Of a DNA stretch of 64,000 nucleotides, positions 12,097 to 20,539 are shown piece by piece. Numbering within the stretch: position 1 is the first letter of the stretch; every line of letters begins with the position of its first letter. The notes beneath the pieces are model-generated. The model was not told the DNA's origin. It did not search any database and saw only the letters and a list, made by a program, of their open reading frames with translations. This DNA is from Cristatella mucedo (taxonomy: Eukaryota > Bryozoa > Phylactolaemata > Cristatellidae): contig WPIO01000035.1 of assembly GCA_009760855.2 (NCBI GenBank), positions 1,026,501 to 1,090,500 of the forward strand, given 5' to 3'. The position numbers and the translations under genes were made by a program.

Positions 12097-12859
12097 TGTC
12101 TATAAGAATAACTGGGACAACTAGTTCAGATTCAAAAACTCTAGTTTCTCCAATAAATGGAGCAGAATATAATAAGGTTGGACTGCGAAGAATTGAATTT
12201 ACTTACCCATAAAAGCCAACAATTAAAATAGTTAAGGATGTTAATGACGATCTGTATTTCAAAAAACAAGCATCAGCACCACTTCCAGAGTTTGTAACAA
12301 TTCCTGCCGGCTATAGTGTTGGAATTGTATTTCGCTTAAACAGAGTACTGCTTGATTTTGGAAATTTCTACAGACCTAGGGCTACTGGTGGAATACTATT
12401 TAGCGTTGATACTGATGACAGAATTAAAATGCAAGTTTTTGGACAGTATGTTGTACTATTTGAATATGATAACTCTATAAGTGATGCTCTTGGTTTTAAC
12501 TCAAAACTACAAGGTACGAGCAGTAACTCAGAAAATAAAAGCTTTTATCCAGTAGGAACTTATAAAGCATGGAACAATCTTAGAGATGGTGGAAGATTTA
12601 TAAGTGTTGACTGTGATCTTGTTAATCAATTCATGAACTTTATAGAGAATAAAACCGTAAATCAATCTTCTTCGTTATTTGTAATCAATACTAACGATTT
12701 GACTCCAGGACAAAGAGTAGATACTCACCTAAAAATGTAGTATTCCTACCTAGTCGAATAGACTGGATAAGCAATTTTAAAATAAGCCTATCTGATCAAG
12801 ACGGAAATCATGCAGATTTTAGATCTGATATCATAGTTACAATAGAAATTTTGAAATAA
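12097..12859 (+). pseudogene. Virus-like structural paralogue 2 (broken by stop and frameshift)
   Basis: A likely start ATG at 12097 (reading MSIRITG) follows the stop of paralogue 1 by 14 nt. The frame meets an in-frame stop near 12211, reopens across the conserved motifs LGFNSKLQG, GTYKAWN and SVDCDLVN, breaks again near 12735 and ends at TAA 12857-12859. Its full extent would be about 250 residues. The beta-strand-rich, low-charge composition suggests a virion protein. It shares its motif order with the preceding gene, indicating tandem duplication before both decayed. Confidence 0.5.
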
Positions 12860-12865
12860 TATAGG

Positions 12866-13222
12866 ATGGGTAGCTATGCCAGAATTGGTCATGGTAGGAT
12901 AACTGGTGGAAAATATTATGGCTCTGGCGTACTTGACAAGATTATTGATGGTGTTAGAAAAGCAGCACCAGTGCTCACTGGACTTACTGGTCTTAGCATG
13001 AATATTGCCAAAAAAGGAATTGAAATGCATCAAGCTAGAAAATTAATTGAGTTGCAGACAAAGAAAGAGAAGACTGATCAGGAATATGCTAATAAACGTA
13101 GAAATATTGACGATAAAATTGATGAAGATAGAAGAAAGAAGGAACATGAGTATGAGTTAGAGAAACGAAAAAAAAGGAAGAGGATTACGATAGAAAGATG
13201 GAAGAGATTGATCTTGAGATAA
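12866..13222 (+). CDS. Gly-rich amphipathic and coiled-coil protein, possible minor virion or core protein
   Basis: A 118-residue frame starts 6 nt after the stop of the preceding gene. It opens with a glycine-rich basic stretch (GRITGGKYYGSG), then a hydrophobic/amphipathic segment around residues 25-50 (VRKAAPVLTGLTGL). From about residue 55 to the end it is highly charged, rich in K, E and R, and probably coiled coil. Small Gly-rich plus amphipathic-helix proteins beside capsid genes are common as minor capsid or core proteins in adenovirus- and Polinton-like viruses, so such a role is plausible but unproven. A poly-A run near 13167 may have shifted the frame, since a coiled-coil pattern continues in another frame to about 13290. 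Confidence 0.45.
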   Translation: MGSYARIGHGRITGGKYYGSGVLDKIIDGVRKAAPVLTGLTGLSMNIAKKGIEMHQARKLIELQTKKEKTDQEYANKRRNIDDKIDEDRRKKEHEYELEKRKKRKRITIERWKRLILR

Positions 13223-13234
13223 AACGAGCAATGC

Positions 13235-13531
13235 TTGACAAACCTAAACCAAAAAAAAAACAAAAAGAAATACAAAGCAAAGGTGGAAGACTCTGAAACT
13301 GAACATTATTCAGAGACATTAAAAGAAAATGATCCGAAAGCATACAAAGATATAGAAAAAGTGATAAAAGAAAAGTCTGCTGTCCCTGCTATAATGCCCT
13401 GGCCTGATGGATATGGCGGATACCTGAAAAAATTGGTACTGGATTATACATTCGGAATAAGAAATAAATTTTTACTTTTTTATATAGAGAAGAAACGGCA
13501 AGCGCTCCAATTGAGAGTGTACTCAAATTAG
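13235..13531 (+). CDS. Lysine-rich virus-like ORF of unknown function
   Basis: A 98-codon frame begins with a very lysine-rich segment, followed by an acidic/basic helical stretch, then PWPDGYGGYL and a hydrophobic segment (FLLFYIE). I do not recognise it. It overlaps the open frame leading into the capsid-like gene, and the run of A at 13250-13262 is a likely slippage site. It may be part of a larger gene broken by frameshifts rather than a complete protein. Confidence 0.3.
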   Translation: MTNLNQKKNKKKYKAKVEDSETEHYSETLKENDPKAYKDIEKVIKEKSAVPAIMPWPDGYGGYLKKLVLDYTFGIRNKFLLFYIEKKRQALQLRVYSN

Positions 13532-14855
13532 GTGATCCTAGTTTTCCTAACTACAAGATTAAAGACTACCAATACAGAGAATTTTATCAAAGCAATCGAA
13601 GTGAGACTGATGATATTGCAATCAAGCTAGTTACAATCACTGTTCCTGGAGAGCAGCATCTCTGTTATGTGTTGTCTGATGCTTGTCTTCTACTTGAAGG
13701 GCAGATTCAAGTTCAGCAGGCTGCAGCTGCAAATCCCGCATTCATTGCCCCTCCTAGAGCTTTAAGTGTTGGCCTTGTTAATAATGCTGGAGCATGGTTA
13801 TTCAGTTCGATGAGAATTAGACTTGGAGCAGAAGAGATAGAAACATACTTTCATAAACAAGCTCCTGGAACTGTTACAAATCTTATTGGTTACCTTACTT
13901 ATCCAAATGATTATAATCAAACAGAAGGACCTGCGACTGGCTGGAAAAAAGATGAAGCAAGTTCAACTGAGGATTTATATAATGGAAGCGGAAACTATAC
14001 AAGTCCAACTTCAAGTGGAGCAGTTGCTAGCAATATTGGTTATCTGTACAGAAGATTTTTAACAAGCGTTGCTCCAGATAATGTAGGAACGTTTAGTATT
14101 TCACTTCCTCTTTCAAGGTTGTCTGGATTTTGTGCATATATGAACAATATAAAATTCCATTTACGCTTGAAATGACACGAGTTGGTGGTAGTAATTTTGA
14201 TGCTATAGTGACTGGAGCATCTGCTTCTGGAGCTGCTGGCAATGCAATTACAACAAGAAACGTAACAGGAGGTGCTGGAGATGGACAATGGCTTGGATTT
14301 AAAATTAACATGTCAAAGATGAGATTGATGGTTCCGTGTGTTACTCCTAAAGAAATTATTCAAAGAGCACTTGCAGATATATCAAGTGAAAAAGCACAGA
14401 AAATTAGACGTTATTACAGAGTCAGATGTTATGAGAACATTAGAATAAATAGCTTTAATAAAGGCCTAAAATTTACTAAAAGTCCATCTGTACAAAACAC
14501 AATTGATAAAGTTAGATGGCTGATTGTTGCTGCACACAATTTTTAAAATTTGAAAGCTATACTGAGAATGTAGGCACGTATAATCACTGCGATATTAAAA
14601 ATGTAACTGTACTTGCTAATGGGTCAAAACATTATCCAGCTGTCTCTAGAAGTAGCTACTTCAAGGATGAAAAATGCTCAACTGCTAATCTAGATTTTAC
14701 AGTCTAGAAAGAAGTATCTAGTAAATGAAGTTACAGAACCTGTTGGTGTGACGTATCCAGAATGGCTTATGCTATATCTAATTCATGTAATTTATCTGCA
14801 ATATAACGATGAACCTTTAAGAGTAGCTTCAAAACTTGGTGTAACTGTTTAACTT
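13490..14855 (+). pseudogene. Capsid-like gene of the virus-like element (frame-broken)
   Basis: Successive open pieces (about 13490-14175, 14130-14546, 14516-14707 and on to a TAA near 14850) follow one another in different frames with the order expected of one long gene of roughly 450 residues. Recognisable segments are SLPLSRLSGFC, then an extended strand-rich region with CVTPKEI, a K-V-R-W-L-I-V strand, then NHCDIKNVTVLAN and LDF. This set resembles a large virion protein found in many invertebrate integrated viruses beside rve integrases, with a final DHCN-x-x-NV-x-x-x-LN-type segment. A jelly-roll major capsid role is inferred. At least three frame breaks make this copy non-functional. 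Confidence 0.5.
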
Positions 14856-14925
14856 TTTAAGTTTAACTCTCAAATTCTTACTGTTGCTGATCAAACAAGT
14901 GCTATGATACACTACTAAGCTATTT

Positions 14926-15603
14926 GTGAGAACAGTGCTGAACTTACTTCTAATGGCAATGGTTCACAATTTACATGCAGTAAAGGAACATTTGTTTATG
15001 ATGGAACTGACATTTAAAATTAAACCAGAAATGAATAAATTTGATTTTGGGCAAGGTTTGGATGAGTGGAAAAAATCAATGTCTTTGAACATTGGAGGCT
15101 CAGAGGTTTACTCAGTGCTTGGAAATGACCTTGTATTTGGAGAACAGATGGAAGTTGATATAGAATTAATTGCAAATAGAAAACTAAAAAAATATATTGC
15201 TAACAATTCTAGTTTGAGATTTCCACCAATGTTGTTTGGTAAAGTACTTGAACCTATTGCTGCTAAGTTTTTGGAAATGAAACTTAATGTAAAACTTGAT
15301 AATACAAATGATTGTTTTAGTAGTGATGGTGTATACAGATATTCTCCTGATGGAATAATAGATTGCAATACTTTAGTCGAAATAAAATGCTTATGGAGCA
15401 GGAATATTATTGATGACTTTATATCTAAACAATAGTACGCGAAATGCTTATTAGGTTTACATGTTTTAATATTAAGTGAATGCTTCTACTCTGAATTGGA
15501 GATTTGTGTTCCTGGGTTGAATTGTGAAGAACCTCCACTAGATTACGTAGCAGCTGGTAATGTAAGAATACCAAGAACAGAGTTTGAGATGCCACTTAGA
15601 TAA
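14926..15603 (+). pseudogene. YqaJ-type viral exonuclease/recombinase (in-frame stop)
   Basis: The open part (14926-15435, 170 codons) contains FGKVLEPIA, then SPDGII, then LVEIKC. These match the G-x-x-x-E, SPDG and E-I-K-C catalytic motifs of the YqaJ/lambda-exonuclease fold, in which acidic residues bind metal and the lysine assists cleavage. Such nucleases work in viral DNA recombination or end processing. An in-frame TAG at 15433-15435 interrupts the gene; the same frame reopens at once and continues to TAA at 15601-15603. The true start may lie slightly upstream of 14926. It lies between the capsid-like and fibre-like genes on the same strand. Confidence 0.65.
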
Positions 15604-15606
15604 CCA

Positions 15607-15858
15607 ATGTTTATGCTATTGGTTAAAGATGAAAAGTATTTTGATTTTGAGTTTGATATAATAAGCAAATATGGTAGATTTAACAGTAAGAAGGCAAATG
15701 GATACGATATAAAGTATTCTAGAAGATGTTTGATCCAAGTAGTTGAAGAAGATGATCCTTGTAGATTTTCGAGAATAGTCCCTATTGTTAAAGAAGTGCT
15801 AGATAGATCGAAGATTTTAATTAGTAACTATATAGATGAGTCGGAGACATCATTGTGA
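15607..15858 (+). CDS. Small virus-like ORF of unknown function
   Basis: An 83-codon frame begins three bases after the exonuclease stop and overlaps the start of the fibre-like ORF by 23 nt. Such tight packing is typical of viral operon-like layouts. The protein is charged with alternating strands (FDFEFDII, VVEEDDP, VPIVKEVL) and has no membrane segment. I do not recognise a family. Confidence 0.4.
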   Translation: MFMLLVKDEKYFDFEFDIISKYGRFNSKKANGYDIKYSRRCLIQVVEEDDPCRFSRIVPIVKEVLDRSKILISNYIDESETSL

Positions 15859-16696
15859 TGAGTGTGTAGGCAGAATAAATGGTTATATTCTATCAAATCT
15901 TGATGTAAATGGAAATAGAATCATTAATATGAGTGATCCTGTGAGTGATCGTGATGCTTTAACAAAATCGTATGCGGATGCTAATTTTATTGTAAATAGT
16001 AGTACTTCTATTAATATGCAGAATAGACCAGTTACAAATCTTGCTCCAGGAGCTAACCCGACAGATGCTGTTAATGTAAGTCAATTATCTAATTATGTTT
16101 AAAAAATCTGGAGATACAATTACTAGAGATTTAAATATGAATAGTTTTGCTATTATTTCTACATATTGGAATTCTAGTTTTACTACACCAACAGTTCTTC
16201 CTGATGATTTTTGTGTTACTTATGGTGGATTGAAACGAGATGTGTTATTGAAGAATTATCCTGCTTCAACAAACTAAAATATGAATAACAACTCTATAAT
16301 CAATGTTGCTGAACCTGTTAATCCTTCAGACGCTGCAACGAAATCCTATGTTGACAGAACTGTTAAAAAATAACAGAAGTTGTTGTGTTTACATTTAACC
16401 CTAAAGCAATGAATTATATTATAAGTATTTCTACTGCGTACTCTTGGCAAAATAAAAATAGTCCACCTATTATAATACCAAGTGCGATGGTTGTTGGATC
16501 GTCTAACTGTATACAACTAAAACCTAGCAGCGATATGACAATAGTATCTGGAGATATACGCGCTATAAATACTTCACCAACTGGAACAGATTTTAAGTAT
16601 TATGCATACTTTACAAGAGTTCCGATAGAATATTATTATGTTGATTACCTAGGAAATAAGAAAGTTAATCCATTAATTAGCTACATAAGTACCTGA
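15836..16696 (+). pseudogene. Fibre-like gene with repeated trimer-stalk motifs (broken)
   Basis: The first frame (15836-16102) carries NRIINMSDPVSDRDALTKSY and then NRPVTNLAPGANPTDAV. After a frame break near 16098 the sequence continues with GDTITRDLNMNS. A third copy, NSIINVAEPVNPSDAATKSY, lies at about 16290-16355. The repeated pattern N-x-I-x-N-hydrophobic-x-x-P-x-x-x-x-DA-x-TK-x-Y is known from stalks of phage tail fibres and adenovirus-like fibres. A last frame (16385-16696) is strand-rich and could be a C-terminal head. Breaks occur near 16098, at a TAA at 16276, and at a poly-A run near 16370, so the gene is dead. The attachment role is inferred from the repeat type only. Confidence 0.55.
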
Positions 16697-16716
16697 AAAG
16701 TACAAATGAACTAGTA

Positions 16717-17119
16717 AGACAATTAATTCCTTTAGTTTAGTTGCTTTACGCTTACCTTTTACTAGCGGAAATAGTTTTTCGATGTGCATTATTGATTCGT
16801 GTTCTAAACAATGATGAATACAGAACAACTCGGAGCACATTTTTTTGAAGTACTTCTTCGCTAAACAGTATACCTTTGTTGGTCTTTGTTTAGAATACTT
16901 ATTTTTTGCATACTAACAATCTGCACAAATAATGATTTTATTATTTCTTAAAATACGACAATCGAGCTCTGTTTCCGTACTATCTAAATCGCAGATATCG
17001 CAACGCATTTCATACTTTACCTTTGGCCTTCGTTTACCATTTTATCAAACTGAATGACCTGACTCTAAGTATTCAAGTTCACTAAACGATTTAGAACAGC
17101 TCTCACAAAATATTTCCAT
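16717..17119 (-). pseudogene. Cysteine-rich small protein, possible zinc binder (broken)
   Basis: The minus strand starts with an ATG at 17117-17119 (MEIFCESC) and stops after 24 codons. Another frame then gives MRCDICD, a cysteine, CADC, an in-frame TAG, and two further cysteine/histidine clusters (CSELFCIHHC) before a basic tail near 16725. Repeated C-x2-C pairs suggest metal binding, perhaps a zinc ribbon or DNA-binding protein. The initiation codon lies only 9 bp from the divergent integrase start at 17129, so both probably shared one control region. I cannot assign a family. Confidence 0.4.
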
Positions 17120-17128
17120 TACTATAGA
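17120..17128. promoter_or_regulatory. Nine-bp gap between divergent start codons
   Basis: The minus-strand Cys-rich gene starts at 17119 and the plus-strand integrase at 17129. Any promoter elements must therefore overlap the coding sequences. This is a compact divergent layout typical of viruses; no defined promoter motif is visible. Confidence 0.3.
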
Positions 17129-18009
17129 ATGCCATTTTTAACTCTAAATGGAAGAAAAAAGAAAGGGAAATTTATTCCAGACTTTGATATGAGCCAGATA
17201 TTCAAAGCAAGACCAAAAGTAATTCCGAAAGGTTTCTTTGATACTGTTGAACCGAATAAAAATCATCAAGCAGACATTTCCTATATGCCGAATGATTCTT
17301 GATACAAATATGCTTTGAGTGTTATTGAGGTTGCTAGCAGATATAAAGACTCAAGACCACTTAAAACAAAGTCTTCTAAAGAAGTAACACAAGCCACAAT
17401 ATATATTTATACAAAAAGTTTATTGAAATGGCCAAAGAAGATAACAGTAGATCCTGGATCTGAGTTTAAAGGAGAGTTCATGATAGAAATGAAAAGACAT
17501 GAAACACAAGTTATAGAAGCTAGTAGTAAAAAGAGTGTTGCACTTTTTGAAAAGATGAATGGAACTGTAGCAGAAAGAGCCTTTATTGCACAATATGAAA
17601 AGGAATTAGAAAACATTAATAATAGAGATTACACTAGAAATAAAGAATGGATTTATAATTTACCAAAGATTATTGATTATCTAAATAATAGCGTTACAAG
17701 ATCAATTGGTGAAGAACCTGCAAAGGCGATAAAAAAAAAGAATCAGTACAACTAAAGATATCAAAATATCATAGAAAAGTAGGAAAACAGGAAAAATTAT
17801 TAGAACTTGGAACATCTGTTAGATATTTACTAGAACCAGGTGAAGGAGAAGATGAAAAAAGAAGAAGAGCTACAGATGCGATATGGAGTTTGTCTAAACA
17901 TAACATTGTTAGAATAATGGTATTGAAAAAACAACCGGTTCGTTTTTGGATAAATGATGTTAAAAGAAGTTTTGTTAGAGAGGAGTTACAAGTGATTAAA
18001 CAGGACTAG
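17129..18009 (+). pseudogene. Retroviral-type (rve) integrase of the virus-like element
   Basis: The frame begins with a short basic segment and KVIPKGFFDTVEPN. The catalytic core shows an aspartate in QADISYMP, a second in VDPGSEFKG and a glutamate in LFEKMNG about 33 residues on, consistent with the D,D-E triad of rve integrases. It is most like the transposon-derived F54H12.3-type family carried by Polinton-like elements. Integrase joins the linear element DNA to the host chromosome. An in-frame TGA lies at 17300-17302, just after the first core strand. At the poly-A run near 17738 the frame changes. The following part (17758-18009) has a KISKYHRKVGK start and a small SH3/chromo-like C-terminal end. 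This copy cannot make full-length enzyme. Confidence 0.7.
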
Positions 18010-18129
18010 TTTCTATTTGTGAACGTTCTCCTATAATATTGTCAAACTCTTCTTTTGTAACTACTTCATCGGATAAAGCATCTGTTATTTTTTAAATAAA
18101 CTCTGTGTTAGAATTAAGAGTACATTTTT

Positions 18130-18335
18130 TCTTTTATCTATTTCAACTAAAACACCATCGACTGCAATTAGCATAGCTGTTAGTGCTGAGAAAGCTGAGA
18201 CTGCATTAGTTATATCAGGATGTGTATGAATATGTATTGTAGAAACTGTAACTCCTAAAGCTACTAGTATATTTACTATTTTAAATATATATCTTACTCT
18301 TGTAAAAATTTGTTAGACACGATCTAACTTTACTG
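18130..18335 (-). pseudogene. Small membrane-protein remnant, two hydrophobic segments
   Basis: On the minus strand one frame reads a basic start (FTRVRYIF) followed by hydrophobic runs around VNILVALGVTVSTI and FSALTAMLIAVDGVLV, separated by a histidine-rich turn (HIHTHPD). This suggests a small protein with two membrane helices. It converges with the integrase, ending about 100 bp from it. There is no recognised family and the upstream frame is broken. Confidence 0.3.
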
Positions 18336-18404
18336 TTATATGCAACTACCTTATCATATCTTTGAAGAGCAAATTTTTTTCTTAAATCTGCCGTTTTCCT
18401 ATAA

Positions 18405-18590
18405 TTATTTAAATTTTAATTTTCTTTCACACACCATTTTAATTCTATTTAAGTTATTTTTTAGAATACCATTACATTTACGTATATGAGAAGAAAATGT
18501 TGCCTTCTGTAAATCAATATTAAAAGTGTCTTCATCAGTGAGTTCAAATCCTTCTGGTATATCAACAACTAAATCTGTTTTATCTTGCAT
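18405..18590 (-). CDS. Small virus-like ORF of unknown function
   Basis: A 61-codon frame starts with an acidic half (DIPEGFELTDEDTF) and ends basic (RIKMVCERKLKFK). It lies between the membrane-protein remnant and the next minus-strand gene and is probably part of the same transcription unit. I do not recognise it. Confidence 0.3.
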   Translation of the reverse strand: MQDKTDLVVDIPEGFELTDEDTFNIDLQKATFSSHIRKCNGILKNNLNRIKMVCERKLKFK

Positions 18591-18618
18591 ATTGATTAAA
18601 AATGGGTTTGGATTTGAA

Positions 18619-18942
18619 TTAATTAATTAAAATTTTAGAACTAATATAAATAACTTCATCATTAATAATAAACCAAAAATGAGTAGTAGCTAATTTATGT
18701 TTTCTAAATATACTAAAACCCCTTTCAATTTTAATATCACACTTTCCTTTCAATAAATCTCTAGCAAGGAAACACGAAACTAAACAAGATCCAATTATTC
18801 TTCTACTAGAAAACGCTATTTCTATAATTTTTAAAGTTTTCTTAATTTCATCTCTAAGTTTTTGTAAAGATAAGTTATAATTGTTTACAAAAGAAGATTC
18901 AATTTTATTCTCATGCCATGAAAATGAATTTATTTCAGACAT
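18619..18942 (-). CDS. Virus-like minus-strand ORF of unknown function
   Basis: A 107-codon frame is preceded by a TATA-rich run (18945-18960) suitable for a promoter. The protein is helical in its first half (LRDEIKKTLKIIEIAF). Its middle, SCLVSCFLARDLLKG, puts a cysteine before a helix. The end, HFWFIINDEVIYISSKIL, has His-x-Trp followed by strands. A cysteine helix followed later by a histidine strand recalls papain-like or transglutaminase-like folds, but this is speculative. It is the outermost gene on the right side of the element and appears unbroken. Confidence 0.35.
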   Translation of the reverse strand: MSEINSFSWHENKIESSFVNNYNLSLQKLRDEIKKTLKIIEIAFSSRRIIGSCLVSCFLARDLLKGKCDIKIERGFSIFRKHKLATTHFWFIINDEVIYISSKILIN

Positions 18943-19220
18943 CTTATAATATATATATACTTTTCTTTAAATCAAATTTCGAAACTCTGAAAAAAATGAC
19001 TATAATATATAATACCTAAATTTTTGGAATACAGTGAGTAGTCTATTGTTTTCCATTGCGCAGAAGCAGCACCTGTTGGAGTAGGATTTGATTTTTCTTT
19101 TTTGGACACCGACATTCAGGAGGGCCACTTCAAAAGGAGACCAAGCGATGCGAGGTCGAATTTTTGGAGTGTGCTCGAGTGAGGGTCAGGGTGCGAAATG
19201 GAAAAATCGCATTCTACTAG
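18943..19220. other. Right edge of the virus-like element
   Basis: AT-rich sequence continues to about 19025, then becomes mixed composition up to the point at 19221 where gypsy gag sequence resumes. No inverted repeat of the left edge was found. The 19040-19220 part may be the element's terminus or unrelated filler. Confidence 0.35.
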
Positions 19221-19520
19221 GCGTTCTCACCAGAGGAGGGCCGTGGTGAGTACCTCCGTGACTTTGAAGGCCGCGTTCTGCAGGACGGCGAGCCGGTGCA
19301 GAGCTTTATGTGCGACTTGAAACGCCTGCTCAGGCGAGCGATGCCAGACTTAAGCGACCTGCAAAAGAGTCGCTCCTGTACCATCATTTTTTAATGGACT
19401 GCCGGACAGTGTGGCCGCCACCATTAAGGCTTCACCGGACTGTACAACGCCAGCGGCCGCTCTGAAGCGAACCGTGGTTCTAATGGCAATGCAACGAGGG
19501 CGCGCTCACTCTACCGTAGC
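19221..19520 (+). repeat. Right copy of ~300-bp direct repeat flanking the virus-like element
   Basis: Begins with the same GGCGTTCTCACCAGAGG block as the left copy and continues into the rest of gag, whereas the left copy continues into viral sequence. The differences between copies argue against a simple assembly duplication. Confidence 0.8.
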
Positions 19521-19908
19521 GTCCCTCGAGCGTCGTCCAGCCGGAGCGACGCGTTCGAACGTTGTCGACGAACTTACCGCCCGCCTGGCCACCTTAGAGG
19601 CCAAGGTCCAGCGCATGCGAGTTGAAGCACCAAGCGCATCGGAAGATCTTGGACGAGAGTCTGCAGCGGTGCTAGCTGGCCCGGCTCGCCACCGCCAGCG
19701 CGGGCAGACGGGAAACTTCGGCTGCCTTAAGAAAGTGCAGTGCTGGGAGTGCTCGGGCTTCGGCCATGTAGCTCGAAACTGTGCCAACCGCAGAGCCACA
19801 CCGACTACCAGACGGCCTCAGGGAAACGGGCGAGGCTCCGCGGCTGGCTGGCGGAGGGGGCCGCGGGCCGAGTCTAGAGAGTCCCCTGCTCGGTACCGAA
19901 ACGCTTAG
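19221..19908 (+). pseudogene. Ty3/gypsy gag, C-terminal part with zinc knuckle
   Basis: The frame from 19411 runs 165 codons through a basic, proline/arginine-rich region and contains CWECSGFGHVARNC, a perfect CX2CX4HX4C zinc knuckle of retroelement nucleocapsid. This binds element RNA. Upstream, 19221-19400 repeats the capsid part but is out of frame, with a stop at about 19392. The gene ends at TAG about 19908, before the protease segment. Confidence 0.8.
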
Positions 19909-19909
19909 C

Positions 19910-20000
19910 GGGCCCGCAAGCACGTTCATCGTTCGCGACGGTGAAAAAACTGTATTAGCATTGATCGACAGCGGCTCATGCGTGTCAAATTAAGGAAGAG
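19910..20000 (+). pseudogene. Ty3/gypsy aspartic protease fragment
   Basis: A frame overlapping the gag end contains ALIDSGSCVSN, in which D-S-G stands for the retropepsin D-T/S-G active site. A stop follows directly after the motif. Beyond it, to about 20300, faint protease-like segments such as VLGTDF near 20170-20185 lie in broken frames. Retropepsin would cleave the Gag-Pol polyprotein. Confidence 0.65.
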
Positions 20001-20539
20001 GCTGCCCACCGCTGTACACACGCACCGTACCGTCCAGCCTGCTCCACCTTAAAGACCGCGGCCAATCAGCCTTTTCGGGCCATCGGACAGTGCGATCAAC
20101 GGCTTGCTCTAGAGGGCAGATCGGTGTGCCACACCTTCCTCGTTATGAAAAACCTTGTCGTTGACATGGTCTTAGGCACCGATTTTTAAACATCGCAGAT
20201 GGCTCAAATAAAATTTCAAGAGCCCTCTGAGGAAGGTTGCCCTCATTTTAAATTGGGATTGCAGCTCGGCGGCAGTGGCTAACGTCGTGGAGCAGGACGC
20301 AGCATTGGAGCTTGAGCCTCGATGTTTGGTGCCATCGTTCGACGATGCTGACTAGATGTTAGATACACCTGTCTGCCCTCAGCCCTACAGAGGAGTGGTT
20401 GACAAGTTTTGAGCCCTCTTCCGTCTGCGACCAGGTGCAACTGATCTTGTCTATCACCATATTCCAACAGGTAACACCAGTACGCGTTCCTCCGTGACGA
20501 ATTCCACTGCATTTACGAGGAAAGATCGCGACACAGCTT

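Larger units (their letters stand above)
11601..19220. mobile_element. Integrated virus-like element (Polinton/adintovirus-like), degraded
   Basis: The base composition changes abruptly to AT-rich at about 11600 and back between about 19025 and 19220. ORFs are tightly packed with small gaps and overlaps, unlike the surrounding DNA. The recognisable set is two paralogous structural-type genes, a Gly-rich/coiled-coil gene, a capsid-like gene, a YqaJ-type nuclease, a fibre-like gene with repeats, a Cys-rich gene, an rve integrase and a minus-strand cluster. An rve integrase alongside virion-type genes is characteristic of Maverick/Polinton and adintovirus-like elements. No DNA polymerase B, FtsK-like ATPase or adenovirus-type protease was seen, and no terminal inverted repeats were found. 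The left edge starts inside a gene. Many ORFs have stops or frame breaks, so this copy is inactive. The classification is an inference. Confidence 0.65.

Noticed and set aside
11601-19220. Bacterial or phage contamination
   Set aside because: The fibre-type repeats and exonuclease recall phages, but the segment is embedded in gypsy sequence on both sides and has an rve integrase typical of animal integrated viruses.
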